Assembly: GCA_025267735.1 (NCBI GenBank)
Contig: CM046304.1
Coordinates: 23,501,381-23,565,380 of the forward strand
DNA: 64,000 bases
Reading direction: 5' to 3'
Origin: Mactra quadrangularis
Taxonomy: Eukaryota > Mollusca > Bivalvia > Venerida > Mactridae
In this document: in pieces, positions 1 to 11,700 of the stretch
How the letters are laid out: each line of letters starts with the position of its first letter
Position numbering within the stretch: the stretch's first letter is position 1
Notes under the pieces: model-generated
Database searches by the model: none
Seen by the model: the letters and a program-made list of their open reading frames with translations, nothing else
Told to the model about the DNA's origin: nothing
Position numbers and translations under genes: made by a program

Positions 1-299
1 TCAATCGTTGTTAAGCTTTAAATTCAAATATTTGTCCACCCCAGGGTAGCTAAGATGAAAAGCCATACATGAAACTTCTTTCAAACTCTAGCATACAATG
101 TAAACCTTACCTGTGATACAAATATTTGGTCATTCATTTTGTAACTTTTACAAACTTGATCGGTGTGTTTTAGTTCGGCATTACTCGGTTTTAATCACAG
201 TAAACGTAGCTTTAATCCTCTAATATCATCACTATAAACATATCCATTTATGTACCAAACTTTCACTTCCCTATCTGTCAACTAACTTCGATTTTAAAT

Positions 300-730
300 C
301 GCATTGTTTGTAAAATGCCGCCGTGGGAAAAATCCGTTTGCGGCTCCCATCGTGTGAACAATGGTCAAAGGCCATTCTGTTTACCTCCCCCGAGAAAAAG
401 AACGGATCATGAGAAAGCAAGCAGATTGCGCGTGTTTTCGATAAAAATATTAAATCATCCCATGAATTTCACAAGGAATATTTCTCCAACATAAAAGCGT
501 GCTAGTCAGAAGTCGAGCATAGGTCGATTTTGCAAATTATCGGATTTTCCGCTTTTCACGAGGGAGGTTGTTGTAATCGTCGTATAGTGCACGTGCTCTT
601 TCAATAATGTACACAGACGATTGGTGATTTCCATATTTGGCTGGCAGGTGTTCCCACGGTACCAGGATTCAACGAGGGTAATTGGGTCACGGAGCAGACG
701 TCTAGCTGGGAGCTCGAAAGTAGGTCAATT
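300..730. promoter_or_regulatory. CpG-richer stretch, possible promoter or 5' exon of a neighbouring gene
   Basis: This stretch is visibly richer in CG dinucleotides than the AT-rich DNA around it. It holds a 59-codon + strand frame starting at the ATG at 314 and a 42-codon - strand frame near 520-650. Neither has a recognisable product, and I see no convincing splice partner inside the window. CpG-rich patches of this kind mark first exons and promoters elsewhere in the window (5560-5720 for MINDY), so a start region for a gene lying to the left is possible. The reading is tentative. Confidence 0.25.
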
Positions 731-2149
731 CAATAAAACGGTGACAAAAGTGAATTAAAGGAGTACTTGGGGTCTACTTGGTTTATCTAGTAAAGGCGAA
801 TTCGACTAAATATACGTAACTAACACAAAAACTTCATAAGTTATGGCCGGGGATCAGCTATTTTATACACACGAAAACTGAAAATACTTGAATGGATTTC
901 TGTAATCTTCATATATCACTGTTTATTCCTGTTAATAATTACTATCAAATGGGTATCAAAATTGTTGTAAATAACTAATATGTATTTTAATTATTACAAG
1001 CCCCAACTAGTAAACAGAAAGAATATACATGAGTTTTTTGTACTATTTATAAATTTTAACAAGAAAAGATCTATTTCTAGCACAGAGACATACATAGTGT
1101 GTAAATGTACGTCTCTACTCCTAGGACTATGTTACATGTAGATAAGTAAGCCAAGGGACATGATTTAATAACTTCATTGTGGAGAGTTCAGGCAGCCATT
1201 GGTGTAAAAACTTGAAATTCAAACATAGTGCTAGCCTCACCGGGCAAGTTATAAAAAATTGACAATAATGTTGATTTCTCCATTACTTAGGTATATAAAT
1301 AAGGAGTTGATACAGTGGAAGGGCGGATGGATACTGGTTATTAAGACAAAAGTTCAGGAAAGCTAGGTTAGGTAAACTGGTCTTTATATAATGACTAATT
1401 TGTTTTGACTCGGCATTTAATAACCCCCTTCTCTCCTCTCAGAAAAGCAATACATGTACTACAGTACATATTTAGGACACTCCCAGGACAATAATATAAT
1501 AATAATTCAGCATAAAGTTCAATTAAATTGTTTTTCATCTAGGGTGAGCATCGGTCTGTACACTAAAAACAGACTTTATCTATGCTGCATGTGATATTAA
1601 GTAGGGCCAAGGAATTCCTCAAGTGTTATAAACATAGTAAAACAAACAATTACACAACTTTATATGTAGATACTCAATACATTAACAAGTAAAGTGCTCT
1701 TGAAATATTATTTTCTTGTCAAACACCCATTCAATAGGTTTGGGAAAAAAGGCCCATTCAATTGATAAGTTAAATAGCAACCAATCTCTGTAAATATATG
1801 TATCTCCAAGACCGCTGTAGCCAGTAAGGCAAGCAAAAAATTTCAGATCAGGTGAATCAGAATAAATAAGAACACAATACTTGATATTATTGCAAATTAT
1901 GAATGAACCTACCATCCACTCTTCAATACTTTCTAAGTAATGTAATAATCATGCTATACTAATATTTCATATTTAGTTTTTCACTTAGTTGCGATGAAAA
2001 CTTCTAAAGCAGGATAATACTATACAAGAAGCAGTATTTAAATCCCAGGTCAACTTTCACAGAGCTAGAAGAATGACTGGTGCCATTTTGATACAAATTG
2101 ATGTAATGCAAACAATACTTTTTTGTCTCTTGGTCAGGGTTTAAACCAT
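731..2149. other. AT-rich intergenic DNA with a SINE-tail remnant
   Basis: No gene is supported here. Around 1316-1375 a segment starting agtggaagg and containing tactggttat matches the tail of the tRNA-derived SINE at 18395-18625, so it is probably a 3' remnant of the same family. A 77-codon - strand open frame at 1682-1915 lacks a recognisable motif and is treated as chance. Confidence 0.35.
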
Positions 2150-4060
2150 TGTAGTGTGGCTGTTTGTTACTTACTCACTCAGAGTTTTAACTAAAGTTGT
2201 TAGCCACTCACTGATCGTGCAAAGGTACCAACTATAGCTGTTTGTCACAGACCTAGTCAGAGTGGTAACTATAGCCGTTTGTTGCTTACTGAGCCTGGGG
2301 CAGTGTGCTAACTATGGCTGTTTGTCACTCACTGATTAAAGGTGTTAACTATAGCTGTTTGTCACTCACTGGGTAATGGTTTTAACTATAGCTGTTTGTC
2401 ACTCACTGGGCAAAGGTTTAAACGATAGCTGTTTGTCACTTACTGAGTAAAGGTGCTAACTATAGCTGTTTGTCACTCACTGAGTAAAGGTTTTAACTAT
2501 AGCTGTTTGTCACTCACTGAGTAAAGGTGCTAACTATTGCTGTTTGTCACTCACTGGGTAAAGGTTTTAACTATAGCTGTTTGTCACTCACTGAGTAAAG
2601 GTGCTAACTATAGCTGTTTGTCACTCACTGAGTAAAGGTGCTAACTATAGCTGTTTGTCACTCACTGAGTAAAGGTGCTAACTATAGCTGTTGGTCACTC
2701 ACTGGGTAATGGTGCTAACTATAGCTGTTGGTCACTCACTGGGTAATGGTGCTAACTATAGCTGTTTGTCACTCACTGAGTAAAGGTGTTAACTATAGCT
2801 GTTTGTCACTCACTGAGTAAAGGTGCTAATTATAGCTGTTTGTCACTCACTGAGTAAAGGTTTTAACTATAGCTGTTTGTCACTCACTGAGTAAAGGTGC
2901 TAACTACTGCTGTTTGTCACTCACTGAGTAAAGGTGCTAACTATAGCTGTTTGTCACTCACTGATTAAAGGTGCTAACTGTAGCTGTTGATCACTCACTG
3001 AGTCAGGGTGTAAACTATAGCTGTTTGTCACTCACTGAGTAAAGGTGCTAACTACTGCTGTTTGTCACTCACTGAGTAAAGGTGCTAACTGTAGCTGTTG
3101 ATCACTCACTGAGTAAAGGTGCTAACTGTAGCTGTTGGTCACTCACTGAGTCAGGGTGTAAACTATAGCTGTTGGTCACTCACTGAGTAAAGGTGCTAAC
3201 TATAGTTGTTAGTCACTCACTGAGTAAAGGTGCTAACTGTAGCTGTTGGTCACTTACTGAGTAAAGGTGCTAACTGTAGCTGTTAGTCACTCACTGAGTA
3301 AAGGTGCTAACTGTAGCTGTTAGTCACTCACTGAGTAAAGGTGCTAACTGTAGCTGTTGGTCACTTACTGAGTAAAGGTGCTAACTGTAGCTGTTGGTCA
3401 CTTACTGAGTAAAGGTGCTAACTATAGCTGTTGGTCACTCACTGAGTCACGGTGTAAACTATAGCTGTGGTCATTCACTGAGTAAAGGTGCTAACTTAAG
3501 CTGTTTCTTACTCACTGATTAAAGGTGCTAACTCTAGCTGTTTGTTATGCAATGAGTAAACTTTGCTAACTTGTCTGTCACTCACTGAGTCAGGGTGTAA
3601 TCTATAGCTGTTTGTCACTCACTGAGTAAAGGTGCTAATTATAGCTGTTTGTCACTAGCTGAGTTAAGGTGCTAACTATAGCTGTTGGTCACTCACTGAT
3701 TTAAGGTGCTAACTCATGCTGTTTGTTATGCAATGAGTAAGGGTGCTAACTAAGTAGTCTGTCACTCAGAGTAAAGGTGCTAACTATAGCTGTTCGTCAC
3801 TCACAGAGCCAGGGTGCTAACTAAAGCTGTTATGGTCACTCACAGAGCCTGGGTGCCAACTTTACCAGTTTTTACACACTGAGTAAGGGCTTTAACGACA
3901 GAGTTCACTGGACCAGGGTTCTTACTATGGCTGTTTATTGTTAGTTCTAGGTTCTAACTGTAGCTATTGGCCTCCTGCAAGTCAGTATGGTAACTATTAC
4001 TGCTTTTCCTTAATTGAATAATAATGTTCACAACGGCCCTGGTATTAACAATAACTGTTT
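2150..4060. repeat. 37-bp tandem minisatellite
   Basis: About 45 head-to-tail copies of a unit read as tcactcactgagtaaaggt followed by gctaactatagctgtttg, total 37 bp. Copies in 2330-3450 are nearly identical. Both edges decay into degenerate units (2150-2330 and 3450-4060), the usual pattern when central units are homogenised by unequal exchange. The unit carries stop codons in most frames and is not coding. It lies about 1.7 kb upstream of the MINDY start codon. Confidence 0.95.
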
Positions 4061-4534
4061 TTCATTGATTTGATTCATAAATAAACTCACTATTCCATCA
4101 TTCATTGATTCAATCTGCAAATATTTTTCACTGCCTAGATACAACTTCATAACAGAATGAAAACTCACCGAAATCATGTATAAACCACAAAGCTATGGTA
4201 TACAATGATATCTATGGTATGTTGTGGTTTACTTCCACCGGATGTAACTTGTTATGATGTGATTTCATTAACATTGAGTTTATTATCCTTGAACTACACA
4301 TGATTGTGTTTCAAATACCACATGCTTTCAGCGATAATTCATAAATTGACAGTCAGTACGGCTACTGCTAGATATTGGGATGTAGACATTATTTTTAGGA
4401 ACATTTTAGTTTTTAGACTCACTGTATTTGATTATGGGAAACTACTTGATCAGTGTTTGGGACAAGAATGTTGTTGGGAAAGTGGAACATAACTGTATAT
4501 CTTTTAGTTTAAATCATGTTTGAAGTATTTATCA

Positions 4535-4610
4535 GCCCGATTAGCTCAGTTGGTAGAGCATCTGACTTTTAAGCAGGAGGTCACAGGTTTAAATCCAACA
4601 TCCAGGGCCA
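4535..4610 (+). tRNA. tRNA-Lys(TTT)-like sequence, probably a pseudogene or SINE head
   Basis: The A-box region TAGCTCAGTTGGTAGAGC is intact, the anticodon loop CTTTTAA gives anticodon TTT (Lys), and a B-box-like GGTTTAAATCC follows at the expected distance. The acceptor 5' strand GCCCGAT would pair with ATCGGGC, but the 3' strand has two extra bases (ATCCAGGGC). The T stem has three mismatches (ACAGG against CCAAC). One anticodon-stem pair is also lost. These defects argue for a decayed tRNA-Lys copy or the head of a tRNA-derived SINE rather than a working gene. Confidence 0.55.
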
Positions 4611-5560
4611 GTGGGCCAATTAAACTTCATTGTTTATATCACAGTTTTTGTCAAGCAGCAAGTTGTGGATCTGATTTATGTTACACATAAGTACACAGTG
4701 GTTTTGACCAGCTGTATGCAGACATGGCTCTAAATGAGCGTCAAAATCAAGTTTGGTGTGCTTGAAGGGATGGGGGGTCAGTGCATGGCTATACAGATTG
4801 AGGGTATCAATACAATGGCAATAAAATGGGTCATATCAACTAGCAGACTGACAGCTGTGTGGGTCATCAAGATGTTGAAATGGCATTCATCATTACTGAT
4901 ATACTTTCCTGTGATCATCAATTGAACTCGGTCATTTAAATGTATAACCAGGGCAGTGTCAGCCTTATCAGCCCTAACAACAGGCTGGTATACAGTAGAT
5001 TAACCAGCATTGACCTGTCCAGAAGCTTCAGGACTGCTATATACTTAAACATTGAGTAGAAAATATAATCAAAACATATCTGGCAATCAAGTGGTGGGTT
5101 GACTGACTACGATCAGAGTCGTTGACGACTTCACTAAAAATTTAAAGCCCAGCGTAGGAAAACATTGAGGCAAACTTAACCACAAAATACACACGATCAC
5201 GCAAAACTTACCGGTTTATTTTGGGTAAAGTTACAAGAACGACGAGTTTCTGTTGCACTGTGGTTAATGTCACTACCAAAACCAGGTATCTTATGGTATG
5301 TTGTGAATAAATGGATTCCAACACCACAGGTAAAAGCTCAAAATGGCCGTGCTCTGGGTTCACTAGGCATGTCAATATAGGGTAGTGGGAATTTCGTTTT
5401 CATTGTAAAATTGGGTATTTGATTAAACTTTTTAAAACGGATTGAATGTCTAATTTTTAATTTGTTTTAATGATAAAAATTCAATTCGTGTGAAGAGAAA
5501 CTGCATAACAGTGGACAATGACCGTTAATATCCCTCTGTTGCAATCATCAGCTGTCAAAA
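4611..5560. other. Intergenic DNA upstream of MINDY, nothing recognised
   Basis: AT-rich sequence with only short open frames (for example 4734-4925 on +). I see no splice-supported exon, tandem repeat or inverted repeat. The proximal promoter of the MINDY gene begins near its right end. Confidence 0.4.
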
Positions 5561-5564
5561 TTGT

Positions 5565-5574
5565 GGGAATTTCC
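5565..5574 (+). promoter_or_regulatory. NF-kappaB-type site (GGGAATTTCC) in the MINDY promoter
   Basis: The ten bases GGGAATTTCC fit the kappaB consensus GGGRNNYYCC exactly and are a perfect near-palindrome. They lie 147-156 bp upstream of the MINDY start codon in a CpG-richer stretch. Whether a Rel protein binds here is inference; a match of this length also occurs by chance. Confidence 0.35.
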
Positions 5575-5634
5575 CCGTAAGAGCCTCACCGTGTTTACAT
5601 CTCGCGACATTCCGTTCACAGCGAGAACATCAAA

Positions 5635-5655
5635 ATGGCGACTGTGGGAAGTTAA
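5635..5655 (+). promoter_or_regulatory. Upstream ORF (6 codons) in the MINDY leader
   Basis: An ATG in a strong context (aaaATGg) opens a six-codon frame (MATVGS) ending in TAA, 65 bases before the main start at 5721. If transcription starts upstream of 5635 this short frame would be met first by scanning ribosomes and could lower translation of MINDY. The surrounding AAAATGGCGAC also resembles a YY1 site, an alternative reading of the same bases. The transcription start is not known from sequence. Confidence 0.35.
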
Positions 5656-5720
5656 ATCAACAACTGGATAACATTTAAATCCTTTTGCGATAAGATCGAT
5701 TTCCACATTACATTGAAATC

Positions 5721-8700
5721 ATGGCAGATCCAGTTGATAATAATGTAGAAAGTTATTCATCGAAGAAAAATGAAGATGATGACGCAAGTCCGCCTGCACC
5801 GAGCGAAATAAGTGACAACCAAATAACCCCACCCACTGCTGTGGACGAATCTACTTCCTATGACAAAGGTTCTGTCAAAGAAATTCTGTTCTGTCTCTTA
5901 AATAACTTAAAATTCACGTAATTTGATGAAAATGTTTATAGTTAAAGCTTTTTCTTCTTTCCCAGTGCCTTACTTTAAGTTGAGATTAAACAAGCGTACA
6001 CCTGCCAGGCCTACATCCGATCTCCGTAAACAGATATTCTGTAGTCTGTAGAGCGTTGTTGTACAGGATCTCTAAGGTTCCAATGGAGGATCATGTCGAG
6101 ATGACCTTTATGTTGACCTATCAATGAGCAGCTTTTATCTACAAGAAACACTATTAATAGCATTTTGATTTTGTAATTTCTATTTTTAGACATAGGTCAT
6201 AGGTTTGCTAGGTAATTTGACAGCGGTATTATTCACAGTCAGCGATTGTAATGCTCATTTCAAATTGCATGACGTAGAAGAAGTAATCAAGTTACATAAC
6301 AATTTCGTTATGAATATCATAATAAAAAGAGGTCACCTAAACCTGACCCTCATAAGAACTAAATTAGCTAGTAGGCAAGCGGAAAATTTTAGGTTTTAAA
6401 TCAGATTGGTCTAAATCCCCGAGAGGGTTTATGACAGTAATGAGTATTGGAAGATAGATAGATATTGGCATCTACGCAGAAAGGCCTGTTACATGCCTAT
6501 CCAGATCCAGAGCATTTCAAAACTTAGAAAATGTTCATTCTCACATGGCAATATTGATTACAATAATTGGCCTGTAGACTTGACCAGGGACCAGGAAATC
6601 GCCGGTTTTTCGGTTTTCGGACCGATTTTTTCAGTTTGGACCGATTGAGATTTCAAAATCCTTAAAAAAATCGGTCAGGGAAAAATTCGCTAATTTTGAC
6701 CTCAAACCATTAATTTCCATAATTTTCAAGAAAACGTATCGATAAAATATTATCAAACAACTATCAGTTGCTAAACCCACTGTTTACTGATGTAATATCC
6801 TGCTTAATTGTCCACAGGTTACACATCAAGGACCCTGTATAACGTATCCATGGTTACAGGTATCATGTGGGGTTGAGGCAGTGATATTTTTTTTGATCGA
6901 GCACAGCAAGGTACGCTTGATTTGCACTCGATTAATTTGAAGAACAGCAGAAGAATATGTTCTTACTTAATCGTGTCCATCGAACCGATTACGTTTTTCA
7001 ATCGGTCTGTTTGAAACCTGTAAACTTGTAAAAAATAATAATCTTTTATAAAGAATGTTTTATGAATAATTAAAGAAAACAATTTAACTGCTTTTGTTGT
7101 CAATTCCTGATTGATGTATTCGTTTAATCTTTAATTTGTTTGACTTAATTCATGATTTATTTTTACGTCTTAAATGAGGTGTGAATAATAAGAAATTATC
7201 TTAGGACATGTATCTACGCAAATTCTTATTAATCGAAGGTACAGTTGTTGATGATCAAAATTCAACCTTCTCTTCTCCCTTCTTTGGTGAACAAAATTAA
7301 TGATTACTATTAAATTCCAAATTCAACGAAAATAATTTTCAAAACGAACAGTTGCGTCATTAAACTATCTATAAATGGTGTGCTATGCACAATTTGATAA
7401 TCTTTTGTGTTAAAAGAAACCGCTTGAACCATGGTGATGAGATGTCATACATTTTCGAGACCCACGCTAGATCATCACTTCGTATGAGAAACGTTTTAAT
7501 CTACGTGTGTAATTAAAAAAGCTTAGCATTATTTTACGTTTTCTTTCTTAATTTAGCGAACGACGCTTAAATAGGAGACATTTACTTTGGACCCGTTTTT
7601 CTGCGCATGCGCAGTTAAAAATAATTTCCCCACATGACGGAGTTTTCCAACAACATTAGAACTAGATGAAACAGCCTTTTTTCAAGTTCTGTTTATTGAA
7701 CGACGGACGATTGCGGGGAGTAATTTCGGAAACCACGCTTTTATTTCAGATAGAAGTTAAGTTTTGTAAAAAATTAAACAAACAATGCCAATGTATCGTA
7801 TGCCTTCCTAAAAAAAGGGAGCAAAACATAAGTACTAACATGGTCGTGAATAAAGTACAGTAAACGGTCGGGCCCGTACGGTACACGTTAAAACCCGTAT
7901 CCGGTACTCGGACGGCTTTGGACCGATTGACTTCGGCGAATTTCCTGGTCCCTGGACTTGACTATTGAGAGATAAGCAAGCAAGACGCTTCAAGCCCAGG
8001 ACTTATGGACCCCAAGCATTTAAAGGCCAGACTTCATTTCTTTTATTTACCAGGTTGTAAGCTATTAAGCTGTTAAGGAGAAGAGGGGAGGGTTTGACCT
8101 ATATAGATGTAAGGCTAAAGCAGAAGTCACCAACGGCTTAATTCTCTATGATAGTAAACAAATTCTCATTAAATTTAAGACACTTGAAGATAGTTAAAAT
8201 ACTGCGGGTATATAATACATGAATCAACAGTCATGGGCACTATGAGGGTCAGCGAAAAGATAATATTACTGGCTCTGTGAAGTTCATGATCAAACTCTCT
8301 TTTGATAAGTGAAGGTTATGAATTCCTTAGCATATATCTGTCAAATTTGAATATTTTGAATTTGTTTTGAAAATTATTCTTTGCAAGTACCACTTCTATG
8401 TAATGTAGAAAACTGAAAAATTAAAAAAGTATTGAAAATATGTCAAAGAAACCGTATATCGTAATCAAATTTCATTAAAATCTGAGCAGTAAATTTGTAA
8501 CAGTTCAAGATTTTCTCTCTCTGGTTTGACATGTTCACTGCTCAGAGAGTCAGAGAGAAGTGGCCATTTTCAAGATTCTCTCATAGTTGAAGCCCAGCCT
8601 TTGAGACGACTTGTTTATTCCTAGAGTGAAGATGCGTAAACCTGTTCAATCAAATGATTAAGTGTACATGTTTGATCTAATTCAAATCAAGTTCAAGATA

Positions 8701-11700
8701 TTTTCTGATAAATATCAAAATGATAAAAAATGCATCATCAATGTAAAGGATAAACATTTGACCAATGGTGTATACAGTCTACAAATTTAGGATCATGATA
8801 ATGGTTGTTGGAACAGGTCATTATGGTATAAAGCACTATATCTTGTTTGTAGATCTTGTTTAAGGATTTACAATTTTATAATTCTTTAACCATATATTTA
8901 TACCTGTATATCTTTTAGATTCAAATGAGGAAAACAATACAGCAGTAGACAAGTCTGATGAGAAAAAGTCTTCAGATGGTATTGATGATGATCTAGATGC
9001 CAATACTGTCAAAGATAGTGAGGAAGATAAATCAGTTGAAAAGTTAGATGAAGATTCCAAAGAACCAAGTGATGAAATTGACTCTGATGATTCTAAAAAA
9101 GTCGAAAATGAAGAGAAAAGTAAAGAAAAAAACTCAGTTGATTTGAATAGTGTTCCTCCCCCAGCACCTGTGGATGCTGATAAAAATCAGGCATCTGGTG
9201 GTAATGAAGCTACTGGGTGTAGCAAGGTTCCTGATAATGGTGAAAGTATACATCAGATAAAATGGGTGTACTTTAAGAAGAAGAATGTTCCTATAATCAC
9301 ACAAAATGAAAATGGACCTTGTCCTTTACTTGCTCTTATAAATGTTTTATTGTTACAAAATCGTGTCAAGTTGACTCCTCAGGCTGAAATTGTGTCAGCT
9401 AGTCAATTGATGGCTCATCTTGGTGATTGTGTATTACAGAATGTTCCTGGTGAAGATGTGAGTATAACCTATTATTATTTGACTCTCCGGTTTTATAAGG
9501 TAGTAAGAGTAAGGGCTCTAAAAAGTTTTAAAGAACTGGAGCATCATATTATAGTACTGTCTAACTACATTTTATCCAATTATGCCTCTTAAATAAGAAA
9601 TGACTTGTGTGAGCAAAGATAAAATAATTTGTTCTTTCTTGCCTTCTTTATCTTATCTTTATAACAAGATGGTTGAGTGTCTGCTTAGCACTCAGAAATT
9701 ATTTTCTCAGATCTGTCATGAAGTTTTACCGGGTTACAGCAGGTAATGTCAAGTTTTGTTGAGGCGGAAGTTTTATTCTTAATAATTTTAAATAAGCATC
9801 AGATAATTACTTGTCACTTACGTATTGTAGCAATATTGTAATTCTGCAAGTATTTCCTTTTAAATTTGAGAACTTCAAAAGTTTTTGCCAGTTTTTTTCC
9901 CGTTTTGCCACCCTATTTTTTCCTTGCCGTTTTTTTACGGTTATTTCTATGGATTTTTTCCAACATGCAGGCAACAACTGTCCAACCCTGATAAATTCTA
10001 TAAGTCCCTGTTCCTGATAAATGATAATACTAATATTTAAGACTTTATTTTAAGAGGCTTCACATTTGGATAAATCCAATCTTCAATGTGGGCCTCTATC
10101 AAACATATTACACAGTATATACAATATTTACATAATTATGAATGCATATAAAAACATTTGAGAATAAGAAATTAAGAGTTTGTGCAGTAGACTAGAGAAA
10201 AATGAAATTAGTTATTAAGCTTTTGAGTTGCTGTATCAGTGTTTTTTTTCAGGCTATTTTGGGGCCGAAATTGGACCCCATTCCCCTCTCCAAAAATTAT
10301 ATATTTTTCCCCTTTCCAGGTAAAAAATTCCCCTGTCAGACTGTCCTAAAACTTTTGTACCATTTATAGCATTTTTGCCCATTCCTCAAGCATTACAGAG
10401 AAATCATAGATGAATATATAGGTTCAATAGTTGAAATTTCATAAAAGTAGACAGAAATGTTACTCTGTTAGAGGATCCATGCTATCTCAAGTGTTGAAAT
10501 TTTTTCCCCAAATTTCATTTTTTGTCGCGATTTTCCCCTCAAAAAGGGCCCCGCCACCTTTCCCCTATGAGTGAAAATAAACACTGTGTATGTATTATGT
10601 AGTTGTCCTTACATTCACTTAATTGTACAAAAGACTTTCATAGACTTATATCTGGTTTATTGGCAGAGTGGTATAAAATTATAATCAATATGTGCTTTAT
10701 GTTTTCAGGGTGTGTCTACACCATCCAGATTGAATTTTGAACATAATATGGGTGATGCAATGGATGTTATGTATAAATTACAAACAGGACTAGATGTGAA
10801 TGTCAGATTTACTGGGTATACATCTATATCTTACCTTTCTTTTCGTGAAACAGTTTTCATGTGATCTTTACCAAACTTAGTCAGATTGTTTGTCATTTAA
10901 TAGCTCCAATATAGTGTAACAATCATGGGATACCTATCTAAGTTATGAGAAATGCCTCACTCATGTAAATTTTTTACATAAATCAAGTAATCAAATTGAC
11001 TGGATGTGAGATTGCACATGTATACAAATAATTTGGTTCAATCACCAGCATGTTTTTGAAAAACCACAATGACAATTGTATTATAAAATATCACAGTGTG
11101 ATAAAAAAATGTATTACATGTAAGCAGCCAGGCAGTGATATGAAACGTGATATGATAACTTTGTCACGGCAATCATGAATGAACTAAGACTCATGTTTGA
11201 ATATTGTCTCTTTCCCCTCAAAAAAGTTCTTTCCCCCTAAATTTTAGCCCCAAATTTACAAGTGTTTTGTAACATTGATAGAGTATTACCCTTGGATTGT
11301 GTGACAAGTTTATAATGTGACATTTTACTCATTTCAGTGTTTGTGACTTTGAGTACACATCAGAATGTATAATATTTGATTTATTACAAATACCTTTGTA
11401 TCATGGTTGGTTAGTTGATCCTCAGAATTCAAATGAGGTTGAAGCTGTTGGTAAATGTTCTTATAACCAATTGGTTGAGAAAATTATTGTACAAAAAACA
11501 TCAGATCAGCCTGATCTTATAAGTCAAGGTATGGGATAATTTTTTATTTGTTTTGTTTTTGTTTGTGTTTATTGCCATAGCAACACATTTTTGTATAGGT
11601 CATATTATGGAGGTCAGTCAACTTAATCTCTGTTCTGGGAAAGGCCTAATCTCTGAATGCAGCTGTTAACCAGTTATTTGGCACCTACTTCCATCAGAGA

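Noticed and set aside
1682..1915. 77-codon - strand frame with a repeated IEW motif
   Set aside because: No splice context or homologue is recognised, and the repeat is too short to be meaningful.
2150..4060. CRISPR-like array of regular repeats
   Set aside because: The 37-bp units are contiguous with no unique spacers and the locus is eukaryotic; it is a plain minisatellite.
8860..9060. 66-codon Ser-rich frame on the - strand
   Set aside because: It is the antisense shadow of the acidic Ser/Asp/Glu stretch in MINDY exon 2.
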